64,000 nucleotides of DNA, taken from positions 131,034,420 through 131,098,419 of the forward strand of contig NC_080540.1 in the NCBI RefSeq assembly GCF_028640845.1, given 5' to 3'. Origin of the DNA: Ahaetulla prasina (lineage: Eukaryota; Chordata; Lepidosauria; Squamata; Colubridae). Position numbers and translations under genes: made by a program. The notes beneath the pieces were generated by a model. That model searched no databases. It saw nothing but the letters and a program-made list of their open reading frames with translations, and had not been told where the DNA came from. Of this stretch, positions 1 to 12,533 are shown one piece after another. Positions within the stretch are counted from its first letter, which is position 1. Every line of letters starts with the position of its first letter.

Positions 1-93
1 AATACTATAAATCTGTTATGGCCTGTCACACCTGTTTCTTTGCTTTTGCCAGTTACTTCATTTGTCCAGCATATGACAAATGAAGAGAGGATT

Positions 94-142
94 GTAAAGC
101 ACTGTGAAGTGGTATATACTGTAAGTCTAAGTACTATTGCTA
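94..142 (+). mobile_element. tRNA-derived SINE 3' fragment
   Basis: The stretch with AAAGCACTGTGAAGTGGTAT and then AAGTCTAAGTACTATTGC matches the 3' end of the squamate tRNA SINE seen complete on the minus strand at 50533-50776. Only about 50 bases remain. Confidence 0.55.
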
Positions 143-724
143 TGACATTTTCTGTAACCCCAAACCTGGGAAGATTGATCAAAATAGTTGAAGTTTTCTC
201 AGTCCCACCAAGAATGGAGATTGTGAGATGGGGGTGATTCTGGGCACATAATACCATAAGAACAGAGTGTACCAAAGTTCTAGATTAAATTTGATAGACA
301 CTGTTTTAAGTTAAATTTCATTTCATTTGAGGCATTTCAGGGCTAAAAATGTATTTGTAAATGTACATAACAACACTAATAACACCAACACCAAATTAAC
401 ACAGTGAAGCAATTTCAAACTTGGAACATAAAAAATGTAAAAAGTCTGAGGCAGCCTCCCTTGAGTGCTATGCTGAACTATAATTCCCAGCATTCCCAGC
501 ACAAATTTTTGTGACACTCTTGCAGTATGAACTTCCCTTTAGAATATCAGGATCATATCCAAGAGCCAATCAATAGTTTAGCAGATACAATTTTTAAGTT
601 GCTTGCAAAGATAGCATATCCTGCAATGTACCAGTCAGTTCTGGATATCAAAAAACATGATTTTTGTCCACTGTCTTATTTAAGAAGAAGGCAACTGATG
701 CAACAGCTTCAGCTAGCAATGCTA
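143..724. other. No gene recognised
   Basis: AT-rich unique-looking DNA. Short open frames here have no recognisable domain and no splice context. Confidence 0.5.
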
Positions 725-800
725 GAACAGTGTTTATGGCTCACTGGGGAATTCTGGGAATTGAAGTCCACACACCTTAAAAGTTGCTGAGGATGAGAAA
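725..800 (+). mobile_element. Right half of a hairpin hAT-type MITE
   Basis: The GGGGAATTCTGGGAATTGAA core followed by TCCACACACCTTAAAAGTTG resembles the right arm of the small foldback elements at 19758-19891 and 60721-60841. The left arm is missing. Confidence 0.45.
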
Positions 801-829
801 CACCGTGCTGGAGCTTATTCTGCACATGC

Positions 830-1205
830 TAATTATTGTTGGTGTTAGTTGCGAAGTCGTGTCCAACCCATCGTGACCCCATGGACAACTTTCTTCCGGG
901 CCTTTCTGTCCTCTACCATCCTCCGGAGTCCATTTAAGCTCACACCGACTGCTTCAGTGACTCCATCTAGCCACCTCATCTGCCGTCCCGGTCTTCTTTT
1001 GCCCTCAATCGTTCCCAGCATTTAGGGTCTTCTCTAGTGAGTCCTTCCTTCTCATTAGGTGGTCAGAGTATTTGAGTTTCATCTTCAGGATCTGGCCTTC
1101 TAAAGAGCAGTCAGAGTTGATCTCCTCTAGGAGTGACTTGTTTGATTGCCTTGCAGTCCAAGGGATTCACAGGAGTCTTCTCCAGCACCACAGTACATGC
1201 CAATT
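830..1205 (-). mobile_element. RTE/BovB LINE, 3' fragment
   Basis: Read on the minus strand this gives the end of the BovB reverse-transcriptase frame: LWCWRRLL, then LEEINSDCSLEGQILKMKLK, HLMRRKDSLEKTL, and near the end a stretch matching the usual GVAKSRTRLS terminus as GVTMGWTRLRN. Stops and shifts interrupt it, so it is a dead 5'-truncated copy. Its upstream end abuts the L2-type LINE that follows. Confidence 0.85.
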
Positions 1206-1639
1206 AGTCTTGGACAAAGCTGGTGTCAGAAACAATCCCAGCCCATGAAGCCAATTCTTCTGAAAAGAGAAGAAGAGGGCTGATCTCTCCACCTTGGTAT
1301 GTTTCTCTAACCAAGATGGCGCCAACGAAGGCTGCCTCGGTGAAATGCTCTCTAATGGTTTCTTTATTTTTAATTGTTCTCTGTGACTCACTACGGATTT
1401 CCTACTCACGAGACCATCTGCTAAAAATTAAGCAATATTTCTTTAAGGAGCAGCTTTCTTTGATCTCACCCCGCCTGTCTTTACAAACACGGAGGAGATT
1501 CTAACACAGGAGGAGGCAATTCCCACGGAGCCATGGATTACTAAAAAAACCAAATGACGGAAACGAAGGAAGAGAGGTAAACGATCTGGGATCTTAAACA
1601 GGCTAAGAAATCGCATTAAAACTCCCACTTGCAAATAAG

Positions 1640-4242
1640 ATGGATGAAATACTCCTCTTAAACAAATACTATTCTGATTTTCGCAATTCAGCAGTCCTAT
1701 ACTTCTCTGAAACCTGGTTAAATGAATCAATTGAAGATAGCAGCCTGAACATTCCAGGGTTTCAGCTTGAACGATCAGACAGGGTTCCAGAAACATCTGG
1801 TAAAAAGAAAGGAGGAGGCTTATGCCTATATATTAACAGCAACTGGTGTCAAGATTTTAAAATAATTTACAAATTCTGTGACAACAATTTAGAGACTTTA
1901 ATTATCAGCTGCAAACCATACTATTTGCCTCATGAATTTTCCTCATTTCTTCTAATTGCTGTTTATGTCCCACCACAAGCCTGTGTAAACAAGGCATTAC
2001 GAACTCTAGCTGACCAAATCATGGAGGCTGAAGCCAAACACCCTGATTCACTGGCCATTGTTTTGGGAGATCTAAACAAGGCAAACTTAAGGAAAGAGCT
2101 ACCAAAATACTTTCAGCATGTCAATTGTCCCACCAGAGGCAAGAATACTCTAGACCATTGCTACACAACACTAAAAGATGCTTATCGGTCTTTACCACGT
2201 GCAGCTGTAGGACACTCTGATCATTGCATGATTCACCTTGTACCTGCTTACAGGCAAAGACTTAAAACCACAAAACCAACAATTAAATCAGTGAAGACCT
2301 GGACGGAGGAGGCAAAATTAAAGCTGCAGGCATGCTTTGACTGCACTGATTGGAATATTTTTGAAGATACCTCTGCAGACCTGGATGAACTCACAGATAC
2401 TGTAACATCATATGTCAGCTTCTGTGAAGACCTATGTGTACCTACAAGGAACTTGCGAATATACAGTAACAACAAACCTTGGTTCACATCTAAACTTAAG
2501 CAGCTTCGACATTCCAAAGAGGAAGCCTACAGAAAAGGTGATAAAATGCTGTACAATCAGGCCAGAAATACACTAACAAGGGAGATCAGAGCAGCAAAAA
2601 GAAGCTACTCTGAAAAGCTAAAGAATCAGTTTTCAGCAAATGAACCAGCAAACATGTGGAAAACTCTTAAAAATATCACCGGCTATGGCAAACCTCCTTC
2701 CCAGGCTGAAGGTAATCAACAACTCGCAGATGATATGAATGAGTTTTACTGCACGTTTGAAAGGAAACTACAGCCACCTATCTCCACAACTCCCATCTCA
2801 GACACACCAACAACAGCCAAGCCTCCTACAACTGATCCCATTTCATTGGGTTCACAACCCCTAGTGATCACAGAAAAGGAAGTGCAGGACCTATTTCACA
2901 GACAAAAGCCAGGAAAAGCTCCAGGCACAGACAAGATAACTCCTTCTTGCTTAAAAGTCTGTGCAACCAATTGGCCCCCATCTTCACCCATATTTTTAAT
3001 AAATCACTAGAGATGTGCTATGTTCCTTCTTGCTTCAAACGGTCTACAATCATCCCAGTGCCAAAGAAGTTCACCATCAAGGAACTGAATGACTACAGAC
3101 CAGTTGCTTTAACATCTGTAGTCATGAAAACCTTTGAAAGGCTAGTGCTTTCCTACTTGAAAACCATCACAGATCCGCTGTTAGACTCCTTGCAATTTGC
3201 ATACCGAGCAAATAGATCAACAGATGATGCTGTTAATATGGCTCTGCACAACATCCTACAATATCTTGAGTCTCCAAAGACCTATGCAAGGGTCCTTTTT
3301 GTAGACTTTAGTTCAGCATTCAATACCATCATTCCAGACATTCTTCTAACTAAGCTAAACCAGCTACAGGTACCGGAACAGACTTGTAAGTGGATCACAA
3401 GCTTCCTAACAAACAGAAAGCAGCAGGTGAAGCTAAGCAAGATCACATCAAATACCTGTACAATTAGCACAAGGGCCCCCCAAGGCTGTGTGCTCTCCCC
3501 ACTTCTCTTCTCTCTGTATACCAATGACTGCATCTCCAATGATCCATCTGTTAAGCTACTGAAGTTCGCAGATGACACAACAGTGATTGGTCTCATTCGA
3601 GACAATGACGAATCCGCATATAGACGAGAGGTTGAACGACTAGCCTTGTGGTGCAACCAAAACAATCTGGAACTGAACACACTCAAAACCGTAGAAATGG
3701 TGGTAGACTTTAGGAGAAACCCTTCCATACTTCCACCTCTCACAATACTTGACAACACAGTATCAACAGTAGAAACCTTTAAATTTCTAGGTTCTATCAT
3801 ATTGCAAGATCTAAAATGGACAGCTAACATCAAAAACATCATTAAAAAAGGACAACAAAGAATGTTCTTTCTGCGCCAACTCAGTAAGCTCAAACTGCCC
3901 AAGGAGCTGCTGATTCAGTTCTACAGAGGAATTATTGAGTCTGTCATTTGCACCTCTATAACTGTCTGGTTCGGTTCTGCAACCCAACAAGAAAGACACA
4001 GACTTCAGAGGATAATTAGAACTGCCGAAAAAATAATTGCTACCAACCTGCCTTCCATTGAGGACCTGTATACTGCACTAATCAAGAAGAGGGCCGTGAA
4101 AATATTTACAGATCCCTCACATCCAGGACATAAACTGTTTCAACTCCTACCCTCAAAACGACGCTATAGAGCACTGCACACTAGAACAACTAGACACAAG
4201 AACAGTTTTTTCCTGAAGGCCATCACTCTGCTAAACAAATAA
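1640..4242 (+). pseudogene. L2-type LINE endonuclease/reverse transcriptase, frameshifted
   Basis: The open frame 1640-3010 has APE-type endonuclease motifs: SETWLNESI, KKGGGLCLYINSNW, VLGDLNKANL and GHSDHCMIHL. A second frame, 2947-4242, carries the reverse transcriptase: [66 protein letters not shown] and the catalytic FADD box (KFADDTTVI). The two frames differ by one register, so a single shift near 2950-2990 splits the protein. The N-terminal part upstream of 1640 is also broken by stops. Otherwise the two domains are long and open, so this copy is fairly young but inactive. Confidence 0.9.
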
Positions 4243-4496
4243 TTCCCTCAACACTGTCAATACTAAATCTGCACTACTATTAATCTTCTCATAGTTCTCA
4301 TCACCAATCTTTTTCCACTTATGACTGTATGACTGTAACTTTGTTGCTGGCAATCCTTATGATTTATATTGATATATTGGCCATCAATTGTGTTGTAAAT
4401 GTTGTACCTTGATGAACATATCTTTTCTTTTATGTACACTGAGAGCATATGCACCAAGACAAATTCCTTGTGTGTCCAATCACACTTGGCCAATAA

Positions 4497-4523
4497 AAAT
4501 TCTATTCTATTCTATTCTATTCT
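4497..4523 (+). repeat. (TTCTA)n microsatellite at LINE 3' end
   Basis: About five units of TTCTA directly continue the LINE tail after CAATAAAAA. Confidence 0.85.
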
Positions 4524-6082
4524 TAAATAGACAAAGCACAGATTATTAGCTCGTCTATTGGGTCAAAATTGAATTTTGGTTTTGTGTCCATCTTCCAGTC
4601 TATTACCAGTTCAAGATTTTGGTTCAGCTATTTTTGGATGGGTCATCTATATGCCCCCATAGAGCACTAATACCAGCACATTCATCTGGCTGTTACAGAG
4701 TTCGGCATCATAGCTGTGGAAAGAATAAGCATTTTTGTTTGTTGAAAGACAACAACCAGTCTTAGTGGCAGGTACTGTAGATGTAAGGCATCTGAAAGCT
4801 GGATCTATGCCTTGTATCTTTTGATAAAATTGAATAATTGAAAAAAAAAAGCTACCAGTTTCCTGGATGAGAAGGGAAGTGTTTTCTTCCTCAAGGAAGA
4901 AAAGAGTCCAGTTGCCTTTTGGAAAAAAAGAAAAAAGCACTGTTGAGGCTACTAGATTCCTGATTCTTGCCACCAAAGATAAATACGACTGTCTTCCTAT
5001 AATGTCAAATTGGGATTGGCAACATATTAGGTGCAGATCCTGGCTATACCTTGGATGAAATCCAGCCATTTTGGCTTTTACTAGTTAGCAAATCATGTCA
5101 CCCCAAGGAAAAAAAGTGGAAATGACTCAGCTAGTTTTTTTCAATTTCACCATGATACAATCCTCTTACAGAAATTGGGCATAGTGACCGAAAGAGCATT
5201 AATCTTCCATATCATCATATTTCCTCTTGCTGATTAGCTGCCTTTGGAGAAATACCTTTGCTTGCGTGCTCCCACCTAAGAATCTAACTGGATTCCTCAA
5301 CATACTAATCAATAGGTTAAATGTCAATAAAAAGGTAAGTGAACAGGAAGTTGCACAAAGCATGGCAATTAATCAGGGAGTCTTCCTTATATACTTGTAT
5401 GCTTTGGTTCACCTGTCTTGCGCAAAGATCACAGGTGTAAAATGTTTTGTGAAGGAAGCTATCTTATGTTTAAGTGAAGCCATTTTGATCTATGTATCAA
5501 AATGGCTAGGCTAGATTGCCTTTTTTTTCATATCTATATGATATTCCTGGGAAAGAATGTGAGAACATGATAAATCATCCAATTGTACCAGCTGCAAGGA
5601 CAAATAAGGTGGTGAGCACAAAGTGTGTGGTGATAAGAGGAAGCAAGATAGTGAAATAATGTAGTTTTACTGAACAGATGATAATTGCTACAAGGACAAT
5701 TACTACGCTGATTGTAAAAAAAAATCATCAAAGGCATGTCCAGGGGGAAAGGGGCTGAGTCCCTGCCTTCTTGCTTGCAAGCTGAAGATATATTAATCCT
5801 ACTGATGCCAATAGAAATCTATGATTTCTCTGTGGCAGAGCTCACACTTTTAAAATGTTTTATTTTTACTTGTCTTCAACTGCAAGGACGCAGAGTGCTG
5901 ATGCGAAGACACATGGGTGGAATCACTTGTTCTCAGAGGGAATTTAGGGGTCACTAATAAAGGGGGTGTGAGGTCTCAGACAGAGGTCAGCTGGAGAGCT
6001 GACCACCCAGGTTTGAGACCCAAGCTCCGTTTGATGGGTTGAGCTCCCGTTACTTGCCTCAGCTCCTGCCCACCTAGTAGTT
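4524..6082. other. No gene recognised
   Basis: Intergenic DNA with short A-runs near 4842-4930. Short open frames on both strands show no known domain. Nothing else is supported. Confidence 0.5.
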
Positions 6083-6099
6083 TAAAATAGATACCATTT
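6083..6099 (+). repeat. 5' target-site duplication of the L1
   Basis: TAAAATAGATACCATTT here recurs at 12036-12052 just after the A-rich tail. The two copies bracket the L1 exactly. Confidence 0.93.
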
Positions 6100-6894
6100 G
6101 GGGCGTGGCCATGACCGTGGTGGGGTAAGGACCTTTCCTTCACTTCACAGGGCTTAATAATGAAGATTTATGAGGATTAATGCTGTTTGGAATGCACCGT
6201 TATGGATGAAAGTTAATAAATCATGAAGTGGAAGTGTTAATAGCCCAGCAGACTGAATTTAAAACTGGTAGGTCATCTGAAACTGCTTGAATTAAGGAGT
6301 TTTTACTGCGTGGGATGACCGAACTGGCAGACACAAGGAGTTTGGAATAAATTGCTGTCTTTTGCTTTCCTTATTATAATTATCGTGTTCTGTGTTAAAT
6401 GCTGAGGCTAAGGAATATCAAAGACTGAATTTGTTAATGAGAAGAATTTTAATTGAAGAGATCGATCTTTGTGCTGGACTGACTGGCTGATTGGCTGAAG
6501 AAGATTTTATTAGGTGGATAATTTTTATTATTATTTTTCTTTTGAGAGGAAATTAATAGCTGGTTTATATTACAGAAAACAAAAAAAGGACTTTGTTTTG
6601 AAGTTCAAGCTGGTTTGTTTTTTTCTTCTTCTCTGCCGACGTGGAGAAAAAATGGCGCTGATTAAGCTGTGAGGTAATTGTGTTTCTTTGTGGAGTGAAT
6701 ATGACTCATAAGTAACTGATAAGCTACTAACGAGTGCAAATAAGCCGTTTCGCTTCAATTAAAAGATTGTCGTCCCTTGATCTTCATCAAGACCCTCTGT
6801 AAAATTGGTTTGACTGCTGTCCTTTGATCTTCACTAAGACTCTTTGAAAAATTGGAATCCTAGTTTGAGAAATTTTTTGTTTTTTTTTTTCAAA

Positions 6895-7560
6895 ATGACT
6901 CAACAACTTTCAGAAACGCAGCAAATTGCTGCAGCTTTAAATAAAATTGGGGAAAAAATAGCAGGACTATCAGAGCGTATAGATAATTTGACATTTAAAT
7001 TGACATCCGAAGTGCAAAATTTAAAGCAAGATATGGATGATAACTTTGCTAAACAAAAAGAGGAAATGACAATGATTAAAGATGAAATGGAGCAGCTGCA
7101 TGTGCATGAGGCAAAAGTAGATCGGCAAATTGGCAAAATATTTTATAAAAATGAGCAGCAAGATAAGAGAATTTGTCTTTTGGAGGAAGAGATGAGGAAA
7201 TATAATTTTGTTATCAGAGGAATCTCGGAAGAAAGGGAAGATAAATTGAAACAGCGGGTTTTGAAATGGATTAATGATTTGGATACGCAACTTACGTTCA
7301 CAATAGCAGACCTGGCAAGCGTTTTTAGAATTGGATATAGAAGGCAAAATGGTTCTAACAGGAATGTGCTTGTCAGGTTCGCAAATCTTGGTGATAAGTT
7401 GGAAGTTATGGCCAAGTTAAGAGAGTTGGGAGATGCTTTGAAGTTTGAAGGGAAGACTATTCAAGTCTTCCCGGATATATCAAGAGAAGAAAGGGCATGG
7501 AGATTTTTTTTAAAACCAATTACAAAAGTTTTGAGAGATAATGGAATTAAATACAATTGA
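6895..7560 (+). pseudogene. L1 ORF1 protein, premature stop near C-terminus
   Basis: The 221-residue open frame starts MTQQLSETQQ. Residues about 10-100 form a heptad-rich coiled coil for trimerisation. The RNA-recognition fold begins at YNFVIRGI (103-110), with NVLVRF (157-162) and VFPDISREERAW (191-202) in the C-terminal domain. The frame ends at TGA where related proteins have tryptophan. Family-like sequence (KGRMRTITPDIDALLYL) continues in a shifted frame to about 7650. The protein is therefore truncated and lacks the end of its nucleic-acid-binding domain. Confidence 0.88.
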
Positions 7561-7659
7561 GGCCACCACAACAATTGAAATTTTTTATAAAGGAAGGATG
7601 CGTACAATCACCCCAGATATAGATGCATTATTATATTTACGGAGCTTGGACTGATTGAG

Positions 7660-7920
7660 ATGGAGGATTTAATGGAGATAAAAGATCAAATGCTTCAGAT
7701 GGGTGGAACATACGTGGAAACATCAATCTCAGAAGAAGAAAAAGGGCTATTGGAGGCAAGACTCAAAGGGTTAAAGAGGAAAGAAATATCACCTGTGTTG
7801 GTTGAACAGAAGAAGAGTCGTGAGGATACAGTAGGAGAAGAAGCAGATAAGAGTCTTGGAAAATATGAAGCTGAATGCGGTCATCGCTATCTTTTTTTTT
7901 TGAGTGATGAATTTAAATAG
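7660..7920 (+). other. Open frame between L1 ORF1 and ORF2
   Basis: An 86-codon frame, charged and helix-prone (MEDLMEIKDQMLQMGG to LSDEFK), lies in the inter-ORF region of the L1 in the same register as ORF1. It may be a lineage-specific extension of the ORF1 region or chance; I recognise no domain. Confidence 0.3.
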
Positions 7921-8142
7921 ACAGCCCGAAAGAAGTGCCCGGGCATTGGCACGTCCCTCTCCCCCATTCTCTTTATAGAGGCGAAACCGATGAGGATGTG
8001 GGGAAGAAGATTGTTTGTACTTTATTGTTTGTTTGTTTTTTTTTCTGTTTTCTTATTGTTGTTTATATGGTAGTTTAATGTCGGGTGGTGGGGGGCACAG
8101 AAAGGAAGATGCGGGGATAGGATTAAAAAATTTATATTTTAA

Positions 8143-11100
8143 ATGGGAGTTATAAAAATAATGTCATGGAATGTGAAGGGTACAGGGAATCAGATTAAAA
8201 GAAGAAGATTGGAGCTTAAGATTAAAAGGGATTTACCAGACATTTTATTTTTACAAGAAACCCATCAGAAATCTGAAGATTCAAATAGAATGTATATAAA
8301 AGGTAAGCAAATATTTGAAAAGCATTTGGAACTTCAAAAGCTAGAGGAGTTGCAACACTGATATCAGATAGGGTGTACTTTGAAAAACATAAGGTAATTT
8401 TGGATGAAGATGGAAGATATGTAATAATTGTTGGAAATCTTAATGAGGAAAAAGTGACACTTGTTAATTTATATTTACCGAATGAAAACAAAGAGAATTT
8501 CTTGAAAAATAACAAAATTTTGGAGAATGAAAGTGTAGGGAAAGTAATTGTGGCTGGGGATTTTAATTTAATCAGAGATAAAATAGACAGCACTAATCCC
8601 ACCCGCTGTGGAGGAGCAAATAAAATGGGGATTTTAAATATGTGGATGCTTTGAAACGGCGTGGTTGATGTGGAGAGAGGTTAAAGGAATTGAGAGAGTA
8701 TACACTTTTTTTTCTAAGATATATAATACATATTCTAGAATTGATTATATTTTTCTTTCTAAAGATTTGTTGAATAATGTGGATAAGGTAGATGTGGGAA
8801 TTTTTAAAGATTCTGATCATGCAGAAGTTATGGTGGACTTAGATTTTAATTTTGAGAAAAAAAGAAGCTATTGGAGATATGACGAGAAATTGTATAAAAT
8901 GAAAAGGATAAAAATGGATACTTAAAAATTGGAGGAAAGTTGGAGATTAAATGATAACGGGAGGTTAAATTTGAAATTGTTTGGGATGCGATGAAAGCGG
9001 TGTTTAGAGGAGAGTATTAAATTATCAAGTAGGAAATATAAAAATTATAAAATTAAAATGGAAAGAGATAAAATCAGATTAAAGAATTGGAAAATCAATT
9101 TTGCTTACTAAAGAAAAAAATTCTTCAGGAGCTTAATATGTTAAGAAATAAAATGATAGAAGAAGATACAGAGTTAGTAAAAGAAATTTGAGATTTTTAA
9201 ATAGGAATTTTTGAATTTAGTAATAGAAATTCTAAATTATTGGCAAAGATGGCGAAAGATAAAAGAGAGAAGAGAGAAATTGGAGTTTTGATAGATGATA
9301 GAGGTATAAGATGTTATAAAAAATTAGAGAAATGTGAAGTGGTTAGAAACTTTTTTCAGAATCTATATTCAAAGAAACCAATTAATCGGGGAAAATTGCA
9401 AAGTTATTTAGAAAAGTATGTGGTGAAAATTGATCAAACATATAAGGAATTGATGGAAGAAGATATAACACAAGATGAGATTAATGGAATAATACAAAAA
9501 TTAAAATTAGGGAAAGCTCCAGGTGAGGATGGATTACCTGTTGAGTTTTATAAAGAATTTAAAGAATTAATAATACCAAGACTGCAAAAATTATTCAATG
9601 GAATATTACATGGTGGGGAAGTACCTTCGGCATGGAATAGAACGGTGATATCCCTAATTCCTAAACCAGATAAAGATTTAGAAAGGATTGAGTCCTATCG
9701 CCCATTTCTTTAATAAATCAGGATGCAAAGATATTTACTGCTATTATAAGTAATAGATTAAATAGATTTATAGATAGATATATAAGTTATAATCAAGTAG
9801 GCTTTGTGAAGGGTAGATACATGAGTGATATTGTTAGAAGAGTATTAAATATTATAGATGTAGCTGAATATAATGGTGATAAAATTGGTATAGTATCATT
9901 GGATATTTTTAAAGCTTTTGATTCTGTACAATGGGAAACAATTAAAGTAATTGTGGAGGCTTTAGGCTTTGGTAATAAGTTTATACATGTTATTTCAAAA
10001 TTGTACCAAAAGAGCAGTGCAAGAGTGAAGGTGAATGGAATATTAACTGAAGAGATAAAATTAGAAGCTGGTACGAGACAAGGATGTCCCTGTCCCCAAC
10101 ATTATTTTTATTGGCTATGGAAATATTGACAAAATGATAGAAAAGATGAAGAATTAGAAGGATATAAGGGTATAAGATAAATTTGTATGGATGATACTTT
10201 AATTATTTTGAAAAATGTAGAGAAAGATTTGAAAAGATATATAAGCATTTGATAGAATTTGAAGAAATGACAGGATTGAAAGTAAATTGGTCAAAGTCAG
10301 AATTATTGATGGATAGTAATGGTAATGAGTCTGAGAATATGCAAGAGCAATTTGGGATAAGGATTAAAACACATTGAAATATTTGGGTATAGTGCTTTCA
10401 CTTAAGGTTAAAGAATTGAAAAACTTAATTATGATGTGGTGATTAACGAAATTGAGAAGAAGATAGATAAATATAAAATTTTAAAGTTGTCTTGGTTTGG
10501 TAGAATTGCAATGTGTAAGATGATGTTGCTGCCCAAGTTCAACTTTTTATTCGAGATGCTACCACTAAATCTGACAGAGAAAGATATTGAAGGATATCAG
10601 AAAAAACTGGATAAATTTTGCAATGGTGGCAAAAGACCCAGATTAGTGAAGAAAATGTGGTATCAAAATCAAAAGGAAGGTGGATTAGGAATCCCCAAAT
10701 TATTTAATTATTACTGTGCGTATGGTATCCGGATAGTGGTAAAAATACTTAAAGGTGAAGATAATTATTGGAGAGATTTAGAGTTAAGGATATAGAAATT
10801 TGGATCAAGGTGGTTTTTAGATAAAGCAAATTTAAAATGTGTAAGTAGAAGTTATTGGTTAAAGGGATTAAGTAAAATGTGGAACAAATTTGTTAAAATT
10901 TTAATTCCGGATATAATCTTTTTGGGGGAGACAACTGGAATTTGGCCGATTAAAAATAATATAAAACGTAATGAAGTGATTAAAGAGGAAAATATAGAAA
11001 TTATTAAAGATTGGATAAAAGTTATGGGAAATGAAAGGAGGAATAAAGAAATTATTGAAAAATTAGGGTTAAGTTGGTTTGAAAAATACAGATAGAAAAT

Positions 11101-11891
11101 GGACAAAAAAACTAAAGGAAAATTATTCGATAAATAGATGTGAAACTGAATTTGAATATTTAGTATCTCGGATTATGAAAGATGAAATTGGGCTAAAGGG
11201 ACTCGTTAGTAGGGTTTATAAGATTATAAATTCTGATGAAAAATTACAAAGAGTGATGAGGACAAATTGGGAAAAAGATCTTAATATTGAAATACCAGAA
11301 TCAGATTGGAATGTGAATTGGAAGAGTAGAATTATGAGAACTTTATCTATAAGGATTAAAGAGCACAATTATAAAGTTGTTTGGAAATGGTATTTGACTC
11401 CAGTAAGATTGTCACAAATGGATAAAAACTAGTAAAAATGTTGGAGATGTGAGATGGAATTGGGGATTTATGAACATATGTGGTATAATTGTGATAAGGT
11501 TAAAAAGTTGTGGCAACAATTGGAGAAAATGATATTTGAAATGATGGGGAAAGTAATAATATTGAGAGTGGAAACTATATTATTGTTGGTAATTAAGGAA
11601 ATAGAATTAACAAAATATGAAAAAGAATTGATTAGAATTATGATTATAATAGGTAGAATTATAATAGCTAGATATTGGAAACTAGATGTGATTTTTAGAA
11701 TAGAAGAGTGGAATTCTGAAATGTGGAAATTAGCTTTAAATGATAAAATGACATGTGATATTAAAATTAGAAGTGGTGTGTATAAAGAAGATATTTTCTG
11801 GAAGACTTGGAAACCATTTGTGGATTTTGCGCTTGGAACATTGGACGCTTCAGTACCTGTACCTCGAGAACGTGGATTTTGGCAATCATGA
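8143..11891 (+). pseudogene. L1 ORF2 (endonuclease/reverse transcriptase), many breaks
   Basis: Pieces in several registers follow ORF2p order. Endonuclease: KIMSWNVKGTGNQIKRRRLE, PDILFLQETHQ, VIVAGDFNLI, RIDYIFLSKDL and DSDHAEV. Reverse transcriptase: KLGKAPGEDGLPVEFYKEF, NRTVISLIPKPDKD, IVSLDIFKAFDSVQWE and AGTRQGCP. C-terminal part: WFGRIAMCKMMLLPKFNFLF and WYQNQKEGGLGIPKL. The frame is cut by shifts and stops near 8362, 8655, 8925-9240, 9714, 10130 and 10796. The catalytic FADD region near 10190 is disrupted. The copy cannot encode an active enzyme. Confidence 0.88.
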
Positions 11892-12035
11892 GGATATATC
11901 CGAAGACCCAAATCTTCCTTTTATGTATAGCACAAGGGTGTAATAATGTATTTTCTTTTTGTTTGTTTGTTGCAAAAAAAAAATAATAAAAAAAATAAAA
12001 AAAATAAAAGTAAAAAAAAAATAAAAAAAATAAAA

Positions 12036-12052
12036 TAAAATAGATACCATTT
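12036..12052 (+). repeat. 3' target-site duplication of the L1
   Basis: It repeats the 17 bases at 6083-6099 directly after the A-rich tail. Confidence 0.93.
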
Positions 12053-12132
12053 TAGTGGGAAGACATCATTATATATGGTTGTATACACTTTGGTGTATTG
12101 CAATGCTGGCCACATGACCATGAAAATTGTCT

Positions 12133-12178
12133 TTTTCCTTTAAAATTTCTGGTTGATATTTCCAAATATTGTACATAG
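12133..12178 (+). repeat. 46-bp direct repeat, copy 1
   Basis: It is identical, as far as I can read, to 12534-12579: TTTTCCTTTAAAATTTCTGG and 26 further bases. It lies just downstream of the L1. Confidence 0.8.
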
Positions 12179-12533
12179 ACAATTTGCCAATGCTGGCTCC
12201 CTTGGCCAAGAAACAGAGATGAGACCTGTGCCCTAGAGTCAGACACTAATAGGGAAACATTTAGCTTTAATAAGAGAGTCAGAGCTGCCTGCAACTCCTA
12301 GACCAAGGATGGCATGTTTATGCCCTGATGATGTCTTGCTAAAATTTAATTATGATTGGGCATTTCAGCTTTTGACTGTTTTGCTCATAAAAAAACAAAT
12401 CTGAGATGGGTTGTTGCAACCTGAGAGAAATTCTGCATAGTATTCCACCCATACCCTTGTTGCATGGATGGAATAGTTGCTAAATAAATTCAATTGTTGC
12501 TATTGAATTTATCCTTGAACAGATTCAAGTCAC

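Larger units (their letters stand above)
1206..4523 (+). mobile_element. L2/CR1-group LINE, nearly full length, ATTCT tail
   Basis: A non-LTR retrotransposon with one long protein region carrying an endonuclease and then a reverse transcriptase. The frame near 1313-1500 has a hydrophobic lead followed by YSRDHLLKIKQ, typical of the start of CR1/L2 proteins. The 3' end contains CCAATCACACTTGGCCAATA followed by repeated TTCTA. It thus ends in a pentamer microsatellite, as described for snake CR1-L3 (Snake1-like) LINEs. Shorter copies of the same tail lie at 41478-41645 and 62671-62723. Confidence 0.85.
6100..12035 (+). mobile_element. L1-clade LINE, apparently full length with target-site duplication
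   Basis: A 5.9-kb element that starts GGGGCGTGGCC directly after the 5' duplication. It has about 0.8 kb of 5' leader, an ORF1 from 6895, an ORF2 region from 8143 to 11890, a short 3' UTR and an A-rich tail (11975-12035, runs of A broken by T). The ORF order, the coiled-coil ORF1 and the APE endonuclease place it in the L1 clade rather than CR1, L2 or RTE. The matching 16-17 base duplications show insertion by target-primed reverse transcription. A 5' end directly at the duplication suggests it is not 5'-truncated. Confidence 0.93.

Noticed and set aside
527..790. An 87-codon open frame
   Set aside because: Its 3' part runs into a MITE arm and the rest has no known similarity.
3282..3902. 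A 206-codon minus-strand frame
   Set aside because: It is the antisense shadow of the LINE reverse transcriptase.
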